This document shows positions 47,276-61,703 of a stretch of DNA of 64,000 bases, piece after piece (positions within the stretch are counted from its first letter, which is position 1; the number at the start of each line of letters is the position of its first letter). The notes beneath the pieces are model-generated. The model searched no databases. It was given only the letters and a program-made list of their open reading frames with translations, and had not been told where the DNA came from. The position numbers and the translations under genes are program-made. The DNA comes from Agromyces sp. CF514 (lineage in GTDB: Bacteria; Actinomycetota; Actinomycetes; Actinomycetales; Microbacteriaceae): the NCBI RefSeq assembly GCF_900113185.1, contig NZ_FOZD01000001.1, positions 2,356,001-2,420,000 of the forward strand, in the 5' to 3' direction.

Positions 47276-49342
47276 ATGCAGGCCACCCGATCCGTCCGAC
47301 CGTTCGAGGTCGTCAGCGAGTACGTGCCGAGCGGCGACCAGCCGGCTGCGATCGCCGAACTCGCGGGCCGCATCAACGCCGGCGAGACCGATGTCGTGCT
47401 CCTCGGAGCGACCGGCACCGGCAAGTCGGCGACCACCGCATGGCTCATCGAGCAGGTGCAGCGTCCGACGTTGGTGCTCGCGCACAACAAGACGCTCGCG
47501 GCACAGCTCGCCACCGAGTTCCGCGAGCTCATGCCCAACAACGCGGTCGAGTACTTCGTCTCGTACTACGACTACTACCAGCCAGAGGCCTACGTGCCGC
47601 AGACCGACACCTTCATCGAGAAGGACTCCTCGGTCAACGCTGAGGTCGAGCGGTTGCGGCACTCGACGACGAACTCGCTGCTGAGCAGGCGCGACGTCGT
47701 GGTCGTCTCGACCGTTTCGTGCATCTACGGTCTCGGCACCCCCGAGGAGTACCTGAAGGCGATGATGCCGCTGCAGGTCGGCCAGCAGGTCGACCGCGAC
47801 TGGTTGATCCGCAAGTTCGTGTCGATGCAGTACCAGCGCAACGACGTCGACTTCTCGCGCGGCACGTTCCGCGTGCGAGGGGACACGATCGAGATCATCC
47901 CCGTCTACGAGGAGCTCGCGATCCGCATCGAGATGTTCGGCGACGAGATCGAGGCGCTGTACACCCTGCACCCGTTGACCGGCCAGGTGGTCGCGAAGCC
48001 CGACGCCGTGCCGGTGTTCCCGGGCTCGCACTACGTCGCGAGCACGGACGTCATGCAGCGGGCCATCGGCACCATCCGCACCGAGCTCGAAGAGCGGCTC
48101 GTCGAACTCGAGCGCGAGGGCAAGCTGCTCGAGGCGCAGCGACTTCGCATGCGGACGACCTTCGACCTCGAGATGATGGAGCAGATCGGCTTCTGCTCCG
48201 GCATCGAGAACTACTCGCGGCACATCGACGGACGTGCACCCGGCGAGGCCCCGCACTGCCTGCTCGACTACTTCGCCGACGACTTCCTCGTGGTCATCGA
48301 CGAGTCGCACGTCACCGTTCCCCAGATCGGCGCGATGTACGAGGGCGACTCGTCGCGCAAGCGCACGCTGGTCGAGCACGGATTCCGACTGCCGAGCGCG
48401 CTCGACAACCGCCCGCTGAAGTTCGACGAGTTCAAGAACCGCATCGGTCAGGCCGTCTACCTCTCGGCCACGCCGGGTCGCTACGAGATGGGCATCGCCG
48501 ACGGCGTGGTCGAGCAGATCATCCGCCCGACCGGTCTCGTGGACCCGCAGATCGTCGTGAAGCCGTCCAAGGGGCAGATCGACGACCTCCTCGAGGAGAT
48601 CCGGGTGCGCGCCGAGCGAGACGAGCGCGTGCTCGTGACGACGCTCACGAAGCGCATGGCCGAAGAGCTCACCGATTACCTCACCGAGGCCGGGGTGCGA
48701 GTCCGCTACCTCCACTCGGATGTCGACACGCTGCGTCGCGTCGAACTGCTCACCGAGCTTCGGGCGGGCGTCTACGACGTGCTCGTCGGCATCAACCTGC
48801 TGCGCGAGGGCCTCGACCTGCCCGAGGTCTCCCTCGTGGCGATCCTCGACGCCGACAAGGAGGGCTTCCTCCGGTCGTCGACCTCGCTCATCCAGACCAT
48901 CGGGCGCGCGGCGCGCAACGTCTCGGGCGAGGTGCACATGTACGCCGATGTGCTCACCGACTCGATGAACGCCGCCATCGAGGAGACCGAGCGCCGACGC
49001 GAGCGCCAGATCGAGTACAACCGCGCGAACGGCATCGACCCGCAGCCGTTGCGCAAGCGCATCGCCGACATCACCCAGCTCCTCGCACGCGAGGAGGCCG
49101 ACACTGCAGCGCTGCTCGCAGGGCGCGACACCCGCAAGAAGTCCCCGGTGCCGAACCTGCGCCGCGAGGGCATCGCAGCCGAAGGCGCGAACGACCTCGA
49201 AGAGCTGATCCGCGACCTGAACGACCAGATGCTGGTGGCCGCCGGCGAGCTGAAGTTCGAGCTCGCGGCTCGCCTTCGCGACGAGGTGTCCGAGCTCAAA
49301 CGCGAACTCCGTCAGATGGAGAAGGCGGGCCATCTCGCCTGA
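47276..49342 (+). CDS. uvrB: Excinuclease ABC subunit B
   Basis: UvrB is the damage-verifying helicase-like subunit of nucleotide excision repair. From ATG 47276 it has 688 residues; a GTG at 47246 is in frame but upstream of the -10 box. Walker A is GATGTGKS (44-51). The DNA-threading beta-hairpin has [20 protein letters not shown], and DESHVT is the Walker B region. QTIGRAARN and the C-terminal UVR motif for UvrC binding (about 645-685) complete it. Confidence 0.98.
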   Translation: MQATRSVRPFEVVSEYVPSGDQPAAIAELAGRINAGETDVVLLGATGTGKSATTAWLIEQVQRPTLVLAHNKTLAAQLATEFRELMPNNAVEYFVSYYDYYQPEAYVPQTDTFIEKDSSVNAEVERLRHSTTNSLLSRRDVVVVSTVSCIYGLGTPEEYLKAMMPLQVGQQVDRDWLIRKFVSMQYQRNDVDFSRGTFRVRGDTIEIIPVYEELAIRIEMFGDEIEALYTLHPLTGQVVAKPDAVPVFPGSHYVASTDVMQRAIGTIRTELEERLVELEREGKLLEAQRLRMRTTFDLEMMEQIGFCSGIENYSRHIDGRAPGEAPHCLLDYFADDFLVVIDESHVTVPQIGAMYEGDSSRKRTLVEHGFRLPSALDNRPLKFDEFKNRIGQAVYLSATPGRYEMGIADGVVEQIIRPTGLVDPQIVVKPSKGQIDDLLEEIRVRAERDERVLVTTLTKRMAEELTDYLTEAGVRVRYLHSDVDTLRRVELLTELRAGVYDVLVGINLLREGLDLPEVSLVAILDADKEGFLRSSTSLIQTIGRAARNVSGEVHMYADVLTDSMNAAIEETERRRERQIEYNRANGIDPQPLRKRIADITQLLAREEADTAALLAGRDTRKKSPVPNLRREGIAAEGANDLEELIRDLNDQMLVAAGELKFELAARLRDEVSELKRELRQMEKAGHLA

Positions 49343-49343
49343 A

Positions 49344-49359
49344 TCGAACATATGTTCGC
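49344..49359 (+). promoter_or_regulatory. LexA (SOS) box upstream of uvrA
   Basis: TCGAAC-ATAT-GTTCGC matches the actinobacterial LexA operator TCGAACnnnnGTTCGA at 11 of 12 defined bases. It begins one base after the uvrB stop, 55 bases before the uvrA start and 43 bases upstream of the -10 box. uvrA is therefore probably induced by DNA damage. Confidence 0.85.
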
Positions 49360-49402
49360 TCAGAGCGCGTGCCCTCACGGCGTTCGTGTCGGTGGGGCTG
49401 CC

Positions 49403-49408
49403 TAGACT
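49403..49408 (+). promoter_or_regulatory. -10 box, leaderless uvrA promoter
   Basis: TAGACT is followed by exactly 6 bases and GTG 49415. The intervening CGGAGG resembles a Shine-Dalgarno but touches the start codon. Confidence 0.6.
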
Positions 49409-49414
49409 CGGAGG

Positions 49415-52306
<2,892 letters not shown>

Positions 52307-52308
52307 CC

Positions 52309-54231
52309 ATGGCCGACGCGCTCGCCTACCGCCCGAAGGCGGGGGAGATCCCGACCGCGCCGGGCGTCTACCGGTTCCGCGATGCCGACCGTCGTGTGCT
52401 CTACGTGGGCAAGGCCAAGAACCTCCGTGCCCGGCTCTCCAACTACTTCGCGCCACTTCGCACGCTGCACGAGCGGACGCGGCGCATGGTCACGACGGCC
52501 GCCTCCGTCGAATGGACCGTCGTCGGCAACGACGTCGAAGCGCTCCAGCTCGAGTACACCTGGATCAAGGAGTTCGATCCGCCGTTCAACGTGAAGTACC
52601 GCGACGACAAGTCGTATCCGTACCTCGCGGTCACCCTCGCCGATGAAGCGCCGCGTGCGATCGTCACCCGTCGGAGCGGCATCCCCGGTGCGCGCTACTT
52701 CGGTCCGTACCCGAAGGTCTGGGCGGTCAACGAGACCCTCGAACTGCTGCTGAAGCTCTTCCCGATCCGCACCTGCAAGGACTCCGACTACCGTCGGGCG
52801 ATGGCGACGGGTCGACCGTGCTTCGCCGGCCAGATCGGGCGGTGCTTCGGCCCCTGCTCGGGTCGGGTCGGCATCGAGGAGCACCGCGCCAACGTCGACC
52901 GGTTCGTGTCGTTCATGACGAACCAGGATCGCCGCATCGTCGACGAGCTCTCGCAGCAGATGCTCCAGGCCTCGGCCGCGTTCGAGTACGAGACCGCGGC
53001 CCGTCGGCGCGATCAGCTGCAGGCCGCGACCGAATTCTTCGAGAAGAGCGCCGTCGTGCTGCGCGACGACGTCGACGTCGACGTGTTCGGCATCGATCAC
53101 GACGAGCTCGCCGCCGCAGTGCAGATCTTCATCGTGCGGGGCGGACGCGTGCGCGGAGTGCATTCGTGGACCGTCGACAAGGAGCTCGACGTCCCGATCG
53201 GCGAGCTCGTCGACTCGGTCGTGCAGAACGCGTACGGCGGGCAGTTGACGCCGCCGCGCGAGGTCGTCGTGCCCGAGCTGCCCGACGACGCGGCGGCGCT
53301 CGAGACGTGGCTCGCCGAGCGCGCCGGGCGCAAGGTCCGGCTGCGGGCTGCCCAGCGTGGCGACAAGGCGGCCCTGCTCGCGACGGCGACGCAGAACGCC
53401 AAGCAGTCCCTGATGCTCTACAAGACGCGTCGGAGCGCCGACTTCACGACGCGTTCGCGCGCACTCGAGGACATCCAGGAGGCGCTCGGCATGGCGGATG
53501 CCCCGCTGCGCATCGAGTGCTTCGACGTCTCGCACTTGAGCGGCACGAACATCGTGGCATCCATGGTCGTCTTCGAAGACGGCCTGCCCCGCAAAGACGA
53601 GTACCGCAGGTTCACGATCCCCGAGTCGACCGACGACACCGACTCCATCCACCAGGTGCTCACCCGACGGCTCGCGTACCTCGCCTCGCCCGAGGAATCC
53701 CGGGTGCCGGAGGCGACCCCGGCCGGCACGGGCACCGATGAAGCGGCCCCGGTCGAGGGCGCTCGTCGCTCCAAGTTCTCGTACCGGCCGAACCTGCTCG
53801 TCGTCGACGGCGGCGAGCCGCAGGTGGCTGCCGCGGCCAGGGCCCTCGCCGAGTCCGGAGTCGAGGGCATCTACCTCTGCGGCATCGCGAAGCGACTCGA
53901 GGAGATCTGGACCCCCGACTCCGACTACCCGGTGATCCTCCCGCGCAACAGCGACGCGCTCTTCCTGTTCCAGCGCGTCCGCGACGAGGCGCACCGGTTC
54001 GCCATCACGCACCAACGCCAGCGCCGCAAGCGCGACATCTCGTCGGTGCTCGCCGAGATCCCGGGGCTCGGGCCGACCCGCATCAAGGTCCTGCTCCGGC
54101 ACTTCGGCTCGGTGAAGCGCCTGCGCGCGGCATCCGTCGACGAGATCTCGACCGTCGACGGCTTCGGTCCGACACTGGCCGCGGTCGTGCACGGCGAGCT
54201 GCACGCCGGTGCCGAGGCCCAACCCCGATAG
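52309..54231 (+). CDS. uvrC: Excinuclease ABC subunit C
   Basis: UvrC makes both incisions around a lesion. The 640 residues have the GIY-YIG 3' nuclease ([20 protein letters not shown]), the Cys cluster region [13 protein letters not shown], and the UVR domain for UvrB. The RNase H-like 5' nuclease follows ([31 protein letters not shown]). Tandem helix-hairpin-helix motifs close it ([26 protein letters not shown]). ATG 52309 follows the uvrA stop by 2 bases and relies on coupling. Confidence 0.97.
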   Translation: MADALAYRPKAGEIPTAPGVYRFRDADRRVLYVGKAKNLRARLSNYFAPLRTLHERTRRMVTTAASVEWTVVGNDVEALQLEYTWIKEFDPPFNVKYRDDKSYPYLAVTLADEAPRAIVTRRSGIPGARYFGPYPKVWAVNETLELLLKLFPIRTCKDSDYRRAMATGRPCFAGQIGRCFGPCSGRVGIEEHRANVDRFVSFMTNQDRRIVDELSQQMLQASAAFEYETAARRRDQLQAATEFFEKSAVVLRDDVDVDVFGIDHDELAAAVQIFIVRGGRVRGVHSWTVDKELDVPIGELVDSVVQNAYGGQLTPPREVVVPELPDDAAALETWLAERAGRKVRLRAAQRGDKAALLATATQNAKQSLMLYKTRRSADFTTRSRALEDIQEALGMADAPLRIECFDVSHLSGTNIVASMVVFEDGLPRKDEYRRFTIPESTDDTDSIHQVLTRRLAYLASPEESRVPEATPAGTGTDEAAPVEGARRSKFSYRPNLLVVDGGEPQVAAAARALAESGVEGIYLCGIAKRLEEIWTPDSDYPVILPRNSDALFLFQRVRDEAHRFAITHQRQRRKRDISSVLAEIPGLGPTRIKVLLRHFGSVKRLRAASVDEISTVDGFGPTLAAVVHGELHAGAEAQPR

Positions 54232-54234
54232 GCT
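54229..54234 (+). promoter_or_regulatory. -10 box for rapZ-whiA
   Basis: TAGGCT includes the uvrC stop codon (TAG). Transcription from about 54241 would begin just before ATG 54246 or give a 29-nt leader to ATG 54270, in which GGAAGGTGAG could act as ribosome site. Confidence 0.5.
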
Positions 54235-54245
54235 GGTTGCTCGAC

Positions 54246-55142
54246 ATGGGGGAAGGTGAGATCGGGGCGATGGCAACCGAGTTCGAGCAGGAGATGCTCA
54301 TCGTCACCGGCATGTCGGGAGCCGGCCGCTCGACCGTCGGGAACGCCCTCGAGGACCTCGGCTGGTACGTCGTCGACAACCTGCCGCCCCAGATGCTGCG
54401 CCCGCTCGTCGAGCTCGTCGAACGCGCCGGTGCCTCGTTGCCCCGCATCGCCGCGGTCGTCGACATCCGGGGCCGCGACTTCTTCGCCGAGCTGCGCGAG
54501 ATCATCCAGGCGCTCCGAACCGGCGTCAACGTCCGAGTCGTGTTCCTCGACGCCACCGACGCGGTGCTCGTGCGCCGCTTCGAGGCCGTGCGGCGCCCGC
54601 ATCCGTTGCAGGGCAACGGCACGCTCCTCGACGGCATCGGCGCCGAACGCTCGCGCCTCGCCGAGCTGCGCGAGGCCGCAGACCTCGTCGTCGACACGTC
54701 GGAGCTCAACATCCACCAGCTCGCCACGCTCACGACCGAGACCTTCGCCGAGGCCGGCAGGGCCGGCGTCCGGGTCACGCTGCTCAGCTTCGGCTTCAAG
54801 TACGGGCTGCCGACGGACGCCGACCTCGTCGCCGACGCCCGGTTCCTCCCGAATCCCTTCTGGATCGGCGAGCTGCGGAACCTCACCGGCGAGGATCCCG
54901 CCGTCGCCGAGTACGTGCTCCACCAGCAGGGTGCCCAGGAGTTCATCGACGCCTACGTCGCCGCGCTGCAACCGGTGCTGAGCGGCTACCAACGCGAGAA
55001 CAAGGGGCACGCCACGATCGCGATCGGATGCACGGGCGGGAAGCACCGCTCGGTGGCGATCGTTCGAGAGCTGGCCGCCCGACTCGAGGCGTTCCCCGAC
55101 ATCGCCGTCAGCGTCCGCCATCGCGACCTCGGACGCGAGTGA
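54246..55142 (+). CDS. rapZ: RapZ-type nucleotide-binding protein
   Basis: RapZ/YvcJ proteins bind nucleotides; E. coli RapZ guides small RNA GlmZ to RNase E, and in actinobacteria the role is less clear. The 298 residues begin with a modified P-loop GMSGAGRS (22-29) in which Arg replaces the usual Lys, then [14 protein letters not shown]. The C-terminal domain has [21 protein letters not shown] and the ligand site [16 protein letters not shown] 54270 is an alternative start with a better ribosome site (290 residues). It is followed by whiA, the conserved rapZ-whiA pair. Confidence 0.92.
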   Translation: MGEGEIGAMATEFEQEMLIVTGMSGAGRSTVGNALEDLGWYVVDNLPPQMLRPLVELVERAGASLPRIAAVVDIRGRDFFAELREIIQALRTGVNVRVVFLDATDAVLVRRFEAVRRPHPLQGNGTLLDGIGAERSRLAELREAADLVVDTSELNIHQLATLTTETFAEAGRAGVRVTLLSFGFKYGLPTDADLVADARFLPNPFWIGELRNLTGEDPAVAEYVLHQQGAQEFIDAYVAALQPVLSGYQRENKGHATIAIGCTGGKHRSVAIVRELAARLEAFPDIAVSVRHRDLGRE

Positions 55143-55209
55143 GCGTCCGCATCGTTCATGACGCGCAGGGCATCACGCCCGCGCATCCACCCACAGGAAG
55201 GATCACGAG

Positions 55210-56190
55210 GTGGCATTGACCGCGGATGTGAAAGAAGAACTGGCACGCGTCGAGGTGTCGAAGACGAGTGTCCGCGCGGCCGAGTTGGCCTCCGTGCTGC
55301 GTTTCGCGGGCGGACTGCACATCATCTCGGGTCGGATCGCGATCGAGGCCGAACTCGATTCGCCGACGACGGCGAAGCGCGTCACACGCGACCTCGGCGA
55401 ACTCTACGGCGTGCGCCCCGACGTCTCGGTCATCGCACCGTCGGGCATCCGCCGCTCGAACCAGTTCCTGCTGCGGGTGCTCGACGGCGGCGAGACGCTC
55501 GCGCGCCAGACCGGGCTGCTCGACGCTCGCAGGCGACCGGTGCGCGGACTGCCGAACAAGCTGACGACCGGCTCGCGCGACGAGGTCGCGGCCGTGTGGC
55601 GGGGTGCGTTCCTCGCGCACGGCAGCCTCACCGACCCCGGCCGTTCGGCCGCGCTCGAGATCACGTGCCCCGGCAACGAGACGGCCATGGCGCTCGTCGG
55701 CGCGGCCGGGCGGCTCGGCATCTCGGCGAAGGCTCGCGAGGTGCGCGGAGTGCACCGGGTCGTCATCCGCGACGGCGAGGCGATCAGCTCGATGCTCTCG
55801 CTCATGGGTGCCAGCGGCACGGTGCGCAACTGGGAGGAGCTGCGCCAGCGTCGCGAGGTGCGCGCCACGGCGAACCGGCTCGTGAACTTCGACGACGCCA
55901 ACCTGCGCCGATCCGCGCAGGCCGCGGTCGCCGCCTGCGCGCGCGTCGAGCGGGCGATGGAACTGCTGGGCGACGACATCCCGGAGCACCTCAAGTACGC
56001 GGGGGAGCTGCGGCTCGCCCACCGCGACGCGAGCCTCGACGAGCTCGGCCACCACGCCGACCCGCCCATGACGAAGGACGCCGTGGCCGGACGCATCCGG
56101 CGCCTGCTCGCCATGGCCGACACCCGGGCTGCGGCCCTCGGCGTGCCCGGCACCGAGGCGAGCCTGCCGGCCGACCTCGACGACGTCTAG
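55210..56190 (+). CDS. whiA: WhiA sporulation/cell division transcription regulator homologue
   Basis: WhiA combines a LAGLIDADG homing-endonuclease-like domain, catalytically dead, with a C-terminal helix-turn-helix. In Streptomyces it activates sporulation genes with WhiB; in non-sporulating actinobacteria it affects division. The 326 residues begin [20 protein letters not shown], with [20 protein letters not shown] and [16 protein letters not shown] in the middle. The C terminus has [26 protein letters not shown] precedes GTG 55210. Confidence 0.95.
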   Translation: MALTADVKEELARVEVSKTSVRAAELASVLRFAGGLHIISGRIAIEAELDSPTTAKRVTRDLGELYGVRPDVSVIAPSGIRRSNQFLLRVLDGGETLARQTGLLDARRRPVRGLPNKLTTGSRDEVAAVWRGAFLAHGSLTDPGRSAALEITCPGNETAMALVGAAGRLGISAKAREVRGVHRVVIRDGEAISSMLSLMGASGTVRNWEELRQRREVRATANRLVNFDDANLRRSAQAAVAACARVERAMELLGDDIPEHLKYAGELRLAHRDASLDELGHHADPPMTKDAVAGRIRRLLAMADTRAAALGVPGTEASLPADLDDV

Positions 56191-56207
56191 GCCTTCGCCG
56201 ATCGATT

Positions 56208-56231
56208 CGACGGATGCCGCGGCATCCGTCG
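56208..56231. terminator. 24-bp perfect palindrome after whiA
   Basis: CGACGGATGCCG is directly followed by its reverse complement CGGCATCCGTCG, 18 bases after the whiA stop. As RNA it would fold with a small terminal loop. It shares the CGACGGATGCCGCG word with the hairpin at 40360-40407. Confidence 0.6.
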
Positions 56232-56307
56232 TTCCGTCGACCCGTCGCGCGCCCGGAGCCGGGTGTCATCGGACGTCAACCCGGGTGGTGGGGCCGAGCA
56301 GCGGGCA

Positions 56308-56313
56308 TAGACT
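56308..56313 (+). promoter_or_regulatory. -10 box for sodA
   Basis: TAGACT lies 65 bases before ATG 56379. Transcription from about 56320 would give a leader of about 58 nt with a strong AAGGAG site. Confidence 0.5.
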
Positions 56314-56378
56314 CGAAGGCGCAGCCGCGGAACACCGGGCAGAGGCCCGGAACGCCCGGCATCTGACAAGGAGAAGCA

Positions 56379-58104
<1,726 letters not shown>

Positions 58105-58115
58105 ATCGGGACATC

Positions 58116-59330
58116 GTGACCCTGCGAACGATCGATAGCCTCGGTTCGCTCGCCGGAACGCGCATCGTCGTCCGTTGTGACCTCAACGTTCCTCTCAAGG
58201 ACGGGGTCATCACGGACGACGGTCGTGTTCGGGCGTCGCTGCCGACACTCACCGCGCTGACCGACCAGGGGGCGCGCGTGGTCGTGGTCTCCCACCTCGG
58301 CCGCCCCGAAGGCGCTCCCGACGCGAAGTACAGCCTCGCGCCCGTCGCCGCCCGCCTCGGCGAGCTCGTCGACGTGCCGGTGGCGTTCGCGACCGACACC
58401 GTCGGCGCGGATGCCGCGGCCAAGGTCGAGGCCCTGGCCGACGGCGAGATCCTCGTGCTCGAGAACCTCCGCTTCAACCCGGGCGAGACCTCGAAGGACG
58501 TCGCCGAGCGCACCGCATTCGCAGAACAGCTCGCGAACTTCGCCGACGCCGTCGTCTCCGACGGCTTCGGCGTCGTGCACCGCAAGCAGGCGAGCGTCTT
58601 CGAGCTCGAAGAGCTGCGTCCGAGCGCGGCGGGCCTGCTCATCGCCTCCGAGCTCGACGTGCTCGACCGCCTCACCGAGAACCCCGAGCGCCCCTACGCG
58701 GTCGTGCTCGGCGGCTCGAAGGTGTCCGACAAGCTCGGCGTGATCGCGCACCTGCTGCCCAGGGTGGACACCCTGCTCATCGGCGGCGGAATGCTGTTCA
58801 CCTTCCTCGCGGCCCAGGGCCACAAGGTCGGCTCGAGCCTGCTCGAAGCCGACCAGATCGAGACCGTGCGGGGCTACCTCGCCGAAGCCGCCGAGCGCGG
58901 CGTCTCGATCGTGCTCCCGACGGATGTCGTCGTGGCGGCGTCGTTCTCGGCGGAGGCCGACCACGTGGTCGCCGCCGCCGATGCGATCGAGGAGACGCCG
59001 TTCGGCGCCTCGGGCCTCGGACTCGACATCGGGCCCGAGACGGCAGCGGTCTTCGCCGAGCACATCCGCGGGTCGAAGACGGTGTTCTGGAACGGCCCGA
59101 TGGGCGTGTTCGAGCTCGCGCCCTTCGCCGCCGGCACCCGTGCGGTCGCCCAGGCGCTCACCGAGGTCGACGGACTCAGCGTCGTCGGCGGAGGCGACTC
59201 GGCCGCGGCCGTGCGTCAGCTCGGATTCTCAGACGACCAGTTCGGTCACATCTCGACGGGCGGAGGCGCAAGCCTCGAGTTCCTCGAGGGCAAGAAGCTC
59301 CCCGGACTGGAGGTCCTCGGATGGCAGTGA
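58116..59330 (+). CDS. pgk: Phosphoglycerate kinase
   Basis: Transfers phosphate from 1,3-bisphosphoglycerate to ADP. The 404 residues have RIVVRCDLNVPLKDG, VVVSHLGRPEGAPD, FGVVHRKQASVFELE and the nucleotide-binding VVGGGDSAAAVRQLG with SFDHISTGGG-like FGHISTGGGASLEFLEG. GTG 58116 follows the gap stop by 11 bases with only a weak GGGA site. The end overlaps tpiA by 10 bases. Confidence 0.97.
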   Translation: MTLRTIDSLGSLAGTRIVVRCDLNVPLKDGVITDDGRVRASLPTLTALTDQGARVVVVSHLGRPEGAPDAKYSLAPVAARLGELVDVPVAFATDTVGADAAAKVEALADGEILVLENLRFNPGETSKDVAERTAFAEQLANFADAVVSDGFGVVHRKQASVFELEELRPSAAGLLIASELDVLDRLTENPERPYAVVLGGSKVSDKLGVIAHLLPRVDTLLIGGGMLFTFLAAQGHKVGSSLLEADQIETVRGYLAEAAERGVSIVLPTDVVVAASFSAEADHVVAAADAIEETPFGASGLGLDIGPETAAVFAEHIRGSKTVFWNGPMGVFELAPFAAGTRAVAQALTEVDGLSVVGGGDSAAAVRQLGFSDDQFGHISTGGGASLEFLEGKKLPGLEVLGWQ

Positions 59331-60109
59331 AGCGCACCCCGTTCATCGCAGGCAACTGGAAGATGAACCTCGACCACCTGCAGGCGGTCGCATTCACGCA
59401 GAAGCTCGCGTGGTCGCTGAAGGACGCGAAGCACGACCCGGCAGACGCCGAGGTCGCGGTCTTCCCGCCGTTCACCGACATCCGCTCGGTGCAGACGCTC
59501 ATCGCGGCCGACAACCTGCCCATCGCCTACGGCGCGCAGGATGTCTCGGCTCACGACTCGGGCGCGTACACGGGCGAGATCTCGGGGGCGTTCCTCGCGA
59601 AGCTCGAGTGCGCGTACGTGATCATCGGGCACTCCGAACGTCGCACGCTGCACGGCGAGACCGACGCCGACGTGAACGCCAAGGTGCTCGCGGCCCACCG
59701 CCACGGCATCGTGCCCGTGCTGTGCGTGGGCGAGACGGCCGAAGACCTCGAGGCGCACGGCCCGAGCGCCGTGCCCGTCGCGCAGCTGCGAGCGGCCCTC
59801 GAGGGCGTCGACGGCTCGAAGGGGCTCGTCATCGCGTACGAGCCCGTCTGGGCGATCGGTTCGGGCCAGGCGGCGACGCCACAGCAGGCCGAGCAGGTCT
59901 GCGAGGCGCTCCGCGGCGTGCTCCGCGAACTGTTCGGAGAAGACGTGGCCGCTGCGACGCGCGTGCTCTACGGCGGGTCGGTGAAGGCGGCGAACATCGC
60001 CTCGTTCCTGCGCGAGCCCAACGTCGACGGTGCGCTCGTGGGCGGTGCGAGCCTCGACATCGACGAGTTCTCGAGCATCGTCCGGTTCAAGAAGCACGTC
60101 GGGGCCTGA
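59321..60109 (+). CDS. tpiA: Triosephosphate isomerase
   Basis: Interconverts dihydroxyacetone phosphate and glyceraldehyde 3-phosphate. The 262-residue barrel has Asn12 and Lys14 (GNWKMN), the electrophilic His104 (IIGHSERR), the base Glu174 (AYEPVWAIGSGQAATP) and the phosphate loop YGGSVKAANI. It overlaps pgk by 10 bases, so it is translationally coupled. A composite hairpin ends the glycolytic operon. Confidence 0.97.
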   Translation: MAVKRTPFIAGNWKMNLDHLQAVAFTQKLAWSLKDAKHDPADAEVAVFPPFTDIRSVQTLIAADNLPIAYGAQDVSAHDSGAYTGEISGAFLAKLECAYVIIGHSERRTLHGETDADVNAKVLAAHRHGIVPVLCVGETAEDLEAHGPSAVPVAQLRAALEGVDGSKGLVIAYEPVWAIGSGQAATPQQAEQVCEALRGVLRELFGEDVAAATRVLYGGSVKAANIASFLREPNVDGALVGGASLDIDEFSSIVRFKKHVGA

Positions 60110-60120
60110 TCCCGACACCG

Positions 60121-60154
60121 CGCGGGGCCTGAGACGCGTGTCTCCGGCCCCGCG
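60121..60154 (+). terminator. Terminator of gap-pgk-tpiA
   Basis: CGCGGGGCC (60121-60129) pairs with GGCCCCGCG (60146-60154). Inside, GAGAC (60131-60135) pairs with GTCTC (60140-60144), making one long interrupted stem 11 bases after the tpiA stop. Confidence 0.7.
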
Positions 60155-60167
60155 CGTTCGCTCCCGC

Positions 60168-60173
60168 TATACT
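60168..60173 (+). promoter_or_regulatory. -10 box for secG-rbpA
   Basis: TATACT is the closest match to the canonical TATAAT in this window. Transcription from about 60180 would give a 40-nt leader with GAAAGG before GTG 60220. Confidence 0.6.
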
Positions 60174-60219
60174 CGTATATCGGCACCGACCCCCCTCGTC
60201 GTGCCCGGAAAGGTTCACC

Positions 60220-60471
60220 GTGGAGATTCTCCAGGTCGTGCTGCAGGTTCTGCTCGGTATCACGAGCCTCCTGCTGACGCTGCTCATCCTCCTGCACAAG
60301 GGCCGCGGCGGCGGTCTGTCCGACATGTTCGGCGGCGGCGTCACGTCCAGCCTCGGCGCCTCCGGCGTTGCCGAGCGCAACCTCAATCGCATCACCGTGA
60401 TCCTCGGTCTCGTGTGGGTGACGTGCATCGTCATCCTCGGCCTGATCACGAAGTTCGACTCGGGGATCTGA
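60220..60471 (+). CDS. secG: Preprotein translocase subunit SecG
   Basis: SecG assists SecYEG-mediated export. The 83 residues have two transmembrane helices (about 3-20 and 55-75) joined by the conserved cytoplasmic loop LLHKGRGGGLSDMFGGG. The gap-pgk-tpiA-secG order is typical of actinobacteria. GTG 60220 is the start. Confidence 0.96.
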   Translation: MEILQVVLQVLLGITSLLLTLLILLHKGRGGGLSDMFGGGVTSSLGASGVAERNLNRITVILGLVWVTCIVILGLITKFDSGI

Positions 60472-60472
60472 C

Positions 60473-60838
60473 ATGGCTTCCGGAAACAGCGCCATCCGTG
60501 GCTCGCGCGTCGGCGCCGGCCCCATGGGCGAGCAGGATCGCGGCTTCCACGCCGACCGCGTCGCCGTGAGCTACTGGGATGCCCAGGGCAACGAGACCGT
60601 GCGGTACTTCGCGGCGAGCCTGCCCGAAGAGGAGATCCCCGAGGTCATCGACAGCCCGTCCACGGGTCTGCCGGCCGGCCGCGACAAGGAGAACCCGCCG
60701 TCGGTCTCCAAGCTCGAGCCGTACAAGACGCACCTCGCCTACGTCAAGGAACGCCGCAGCGACGAAGAAGCCGCCGCGCTCCTCGAAGAGGCATTGACGC
60801 AGCTGCGCACGCGCCGCGGTCAGGCTCCCAAGGAGTAG
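60473..60838 (+). CDS. rbpA: RNA polymerase-binding protein RbpA
   Basis: RbpA stabilises the open complex and links sigma-A to RNA polymerase; it is found only in actinobacteria. The 121 residues include the N-terminal tail GNSAIRGSRVGAGPMGEQDRG, a beta-stranded core with FHADRVAVSYWDAQGNETVRYFA, and the sigma-interacting helix at the C terminus (TPYKTHLAYVKERR-like EPYKTHLAYVKERRS). ATG 60473 follows the secG stop by one base. Confidence 0.95.
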   Translation: MASGNSAIRGSRVGAGPMGEQDRGFHADRVAVSYWDAQGNETVRYFAASLPEEEIPEVIDSPSTGLPAGRDKENPPSVSKLEPYKTHLAYVKERRSDEEAAALLEEALTQLRTRRGQAPKE

Positions 60839-60869
60839 TCGACCGACGACGTCGCACGACGTCCGCACA

Positions 60870-60911
60870 CACGAAGAAGGGGCGAGCCGAACGGCTCGCC
60901 CCTTCTTCGTG
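60870..60911. terminator. 19-bp terminator between rbpA and pgl
   Basis: A perfect 19-bp stem with loop GAAC (60889-60892) lies between the convergent rbpA and pgl genes. The CTTCTTCG arm on one strand and AAGAAGG on the other suit termination in both directions. Confidence 0.85.
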
Positions 60912-60932
60912 CGCGAGGCACGAAGCACGATC

Positions 60933-61703
60933 TCAGTAGTCGCGCGCGATGAGCTCCTCGGGAACCTCTGCTGCGGCATCCGAATCCACGAAGAACACCG
61001 TGCGACGGCGGCCCTTGATGCCCGCCACGGGCACCTCGTCGCGGCTGGCGCCCGCGAGGGCGAGCCCCAGGGCCGACGCCTTGTCCGCCCCGGACAGCAC
61101 GAACCAGACGCGCTGGGACGCATTGAGCACGGGGCGGGTGAGGCTCAGTCGCTCGGGCGGCGGCTTGGGGGAGTCGCGCACCGCGATGACCGTGCGATCG
61201 GTGACCTGGATCCCGGAGCGATGCGGGAACAGCGACGCGATGTGGCCGTCGGGTCCGACGCCGAGGAACGTGATGTCGAACGACGGCGCGTCGCCGCCGT
61301 CGCCGCCGAACTCGGAGAGCTCGGCCTCGAACGCGACCGCGGCGTCGTCGAGCGAGATGCCCGAGTCCGACGCCGGGAACCGGTGCACGTTCGCGTCGGG
61401 GATGTCGAGGTCGTCGAGCAGCGCGCGATCGGCGATCCAGTCGTTGCGATCCTCACTGCCGGCCGGAACCCAGCGCTCGTCGCCCCACCAGAAGTGCACG
61501 CGCGACCAGTCGATGCTCGTGCGGGCGGGGGAGGAGGCGACGGATTCGAGCACCGCACCCGCCATCGAACCGCCCGTGAGCACGACGTGCGCGATCGGCT
61601 GGTCGTCGAGGATGTCGAGCATCTTCGTGATGAACCGTGCCGCCACCGAACTGGCCAGCGACCCCTTGTCGGGGTGCACCAGTACTCGGCGTTCGTTCGT
61701 CAT
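60933..61703 (-). CDS. pgl: 6-phosphogluconolactonase
   Basis: Hydrolyses 6-phosphogluconolactone to 6-phosphogluconate. The 256-residue NagB/DevB-type protein has the LTGGSMAG phosphate loop, HFWWGDERWVP, and the catalytic FLGVGPDGHIASLFPH. ATG at 61703 overlaps the opcA stop (TCAT on +). It is the last gene of the zwf-opcA-pgl operon. Confidence 0.95.
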   Translation of the reverse strand: MTNERRVLVHPDKGSLASSVAARFITKMLDILDDQPIAHVVLTGGSMAGAVLESVASSPARTSIDWSRVHFWWGDERWVPAGSEDRNDWIADRALLDDLDIPDANVHRFPASDSGISLDDAAVAFEAELSEFGGDGGDAPSFDITFLGVGPDGHIASLFPHRSGIQVTDRTVIAVRDSPKPPPERLSLTRPVLNASQRVWFVLSGADKASALGLALAGASRDEVPVAGIKGRRRTVFFVDSDAAAEVPEELIARDY

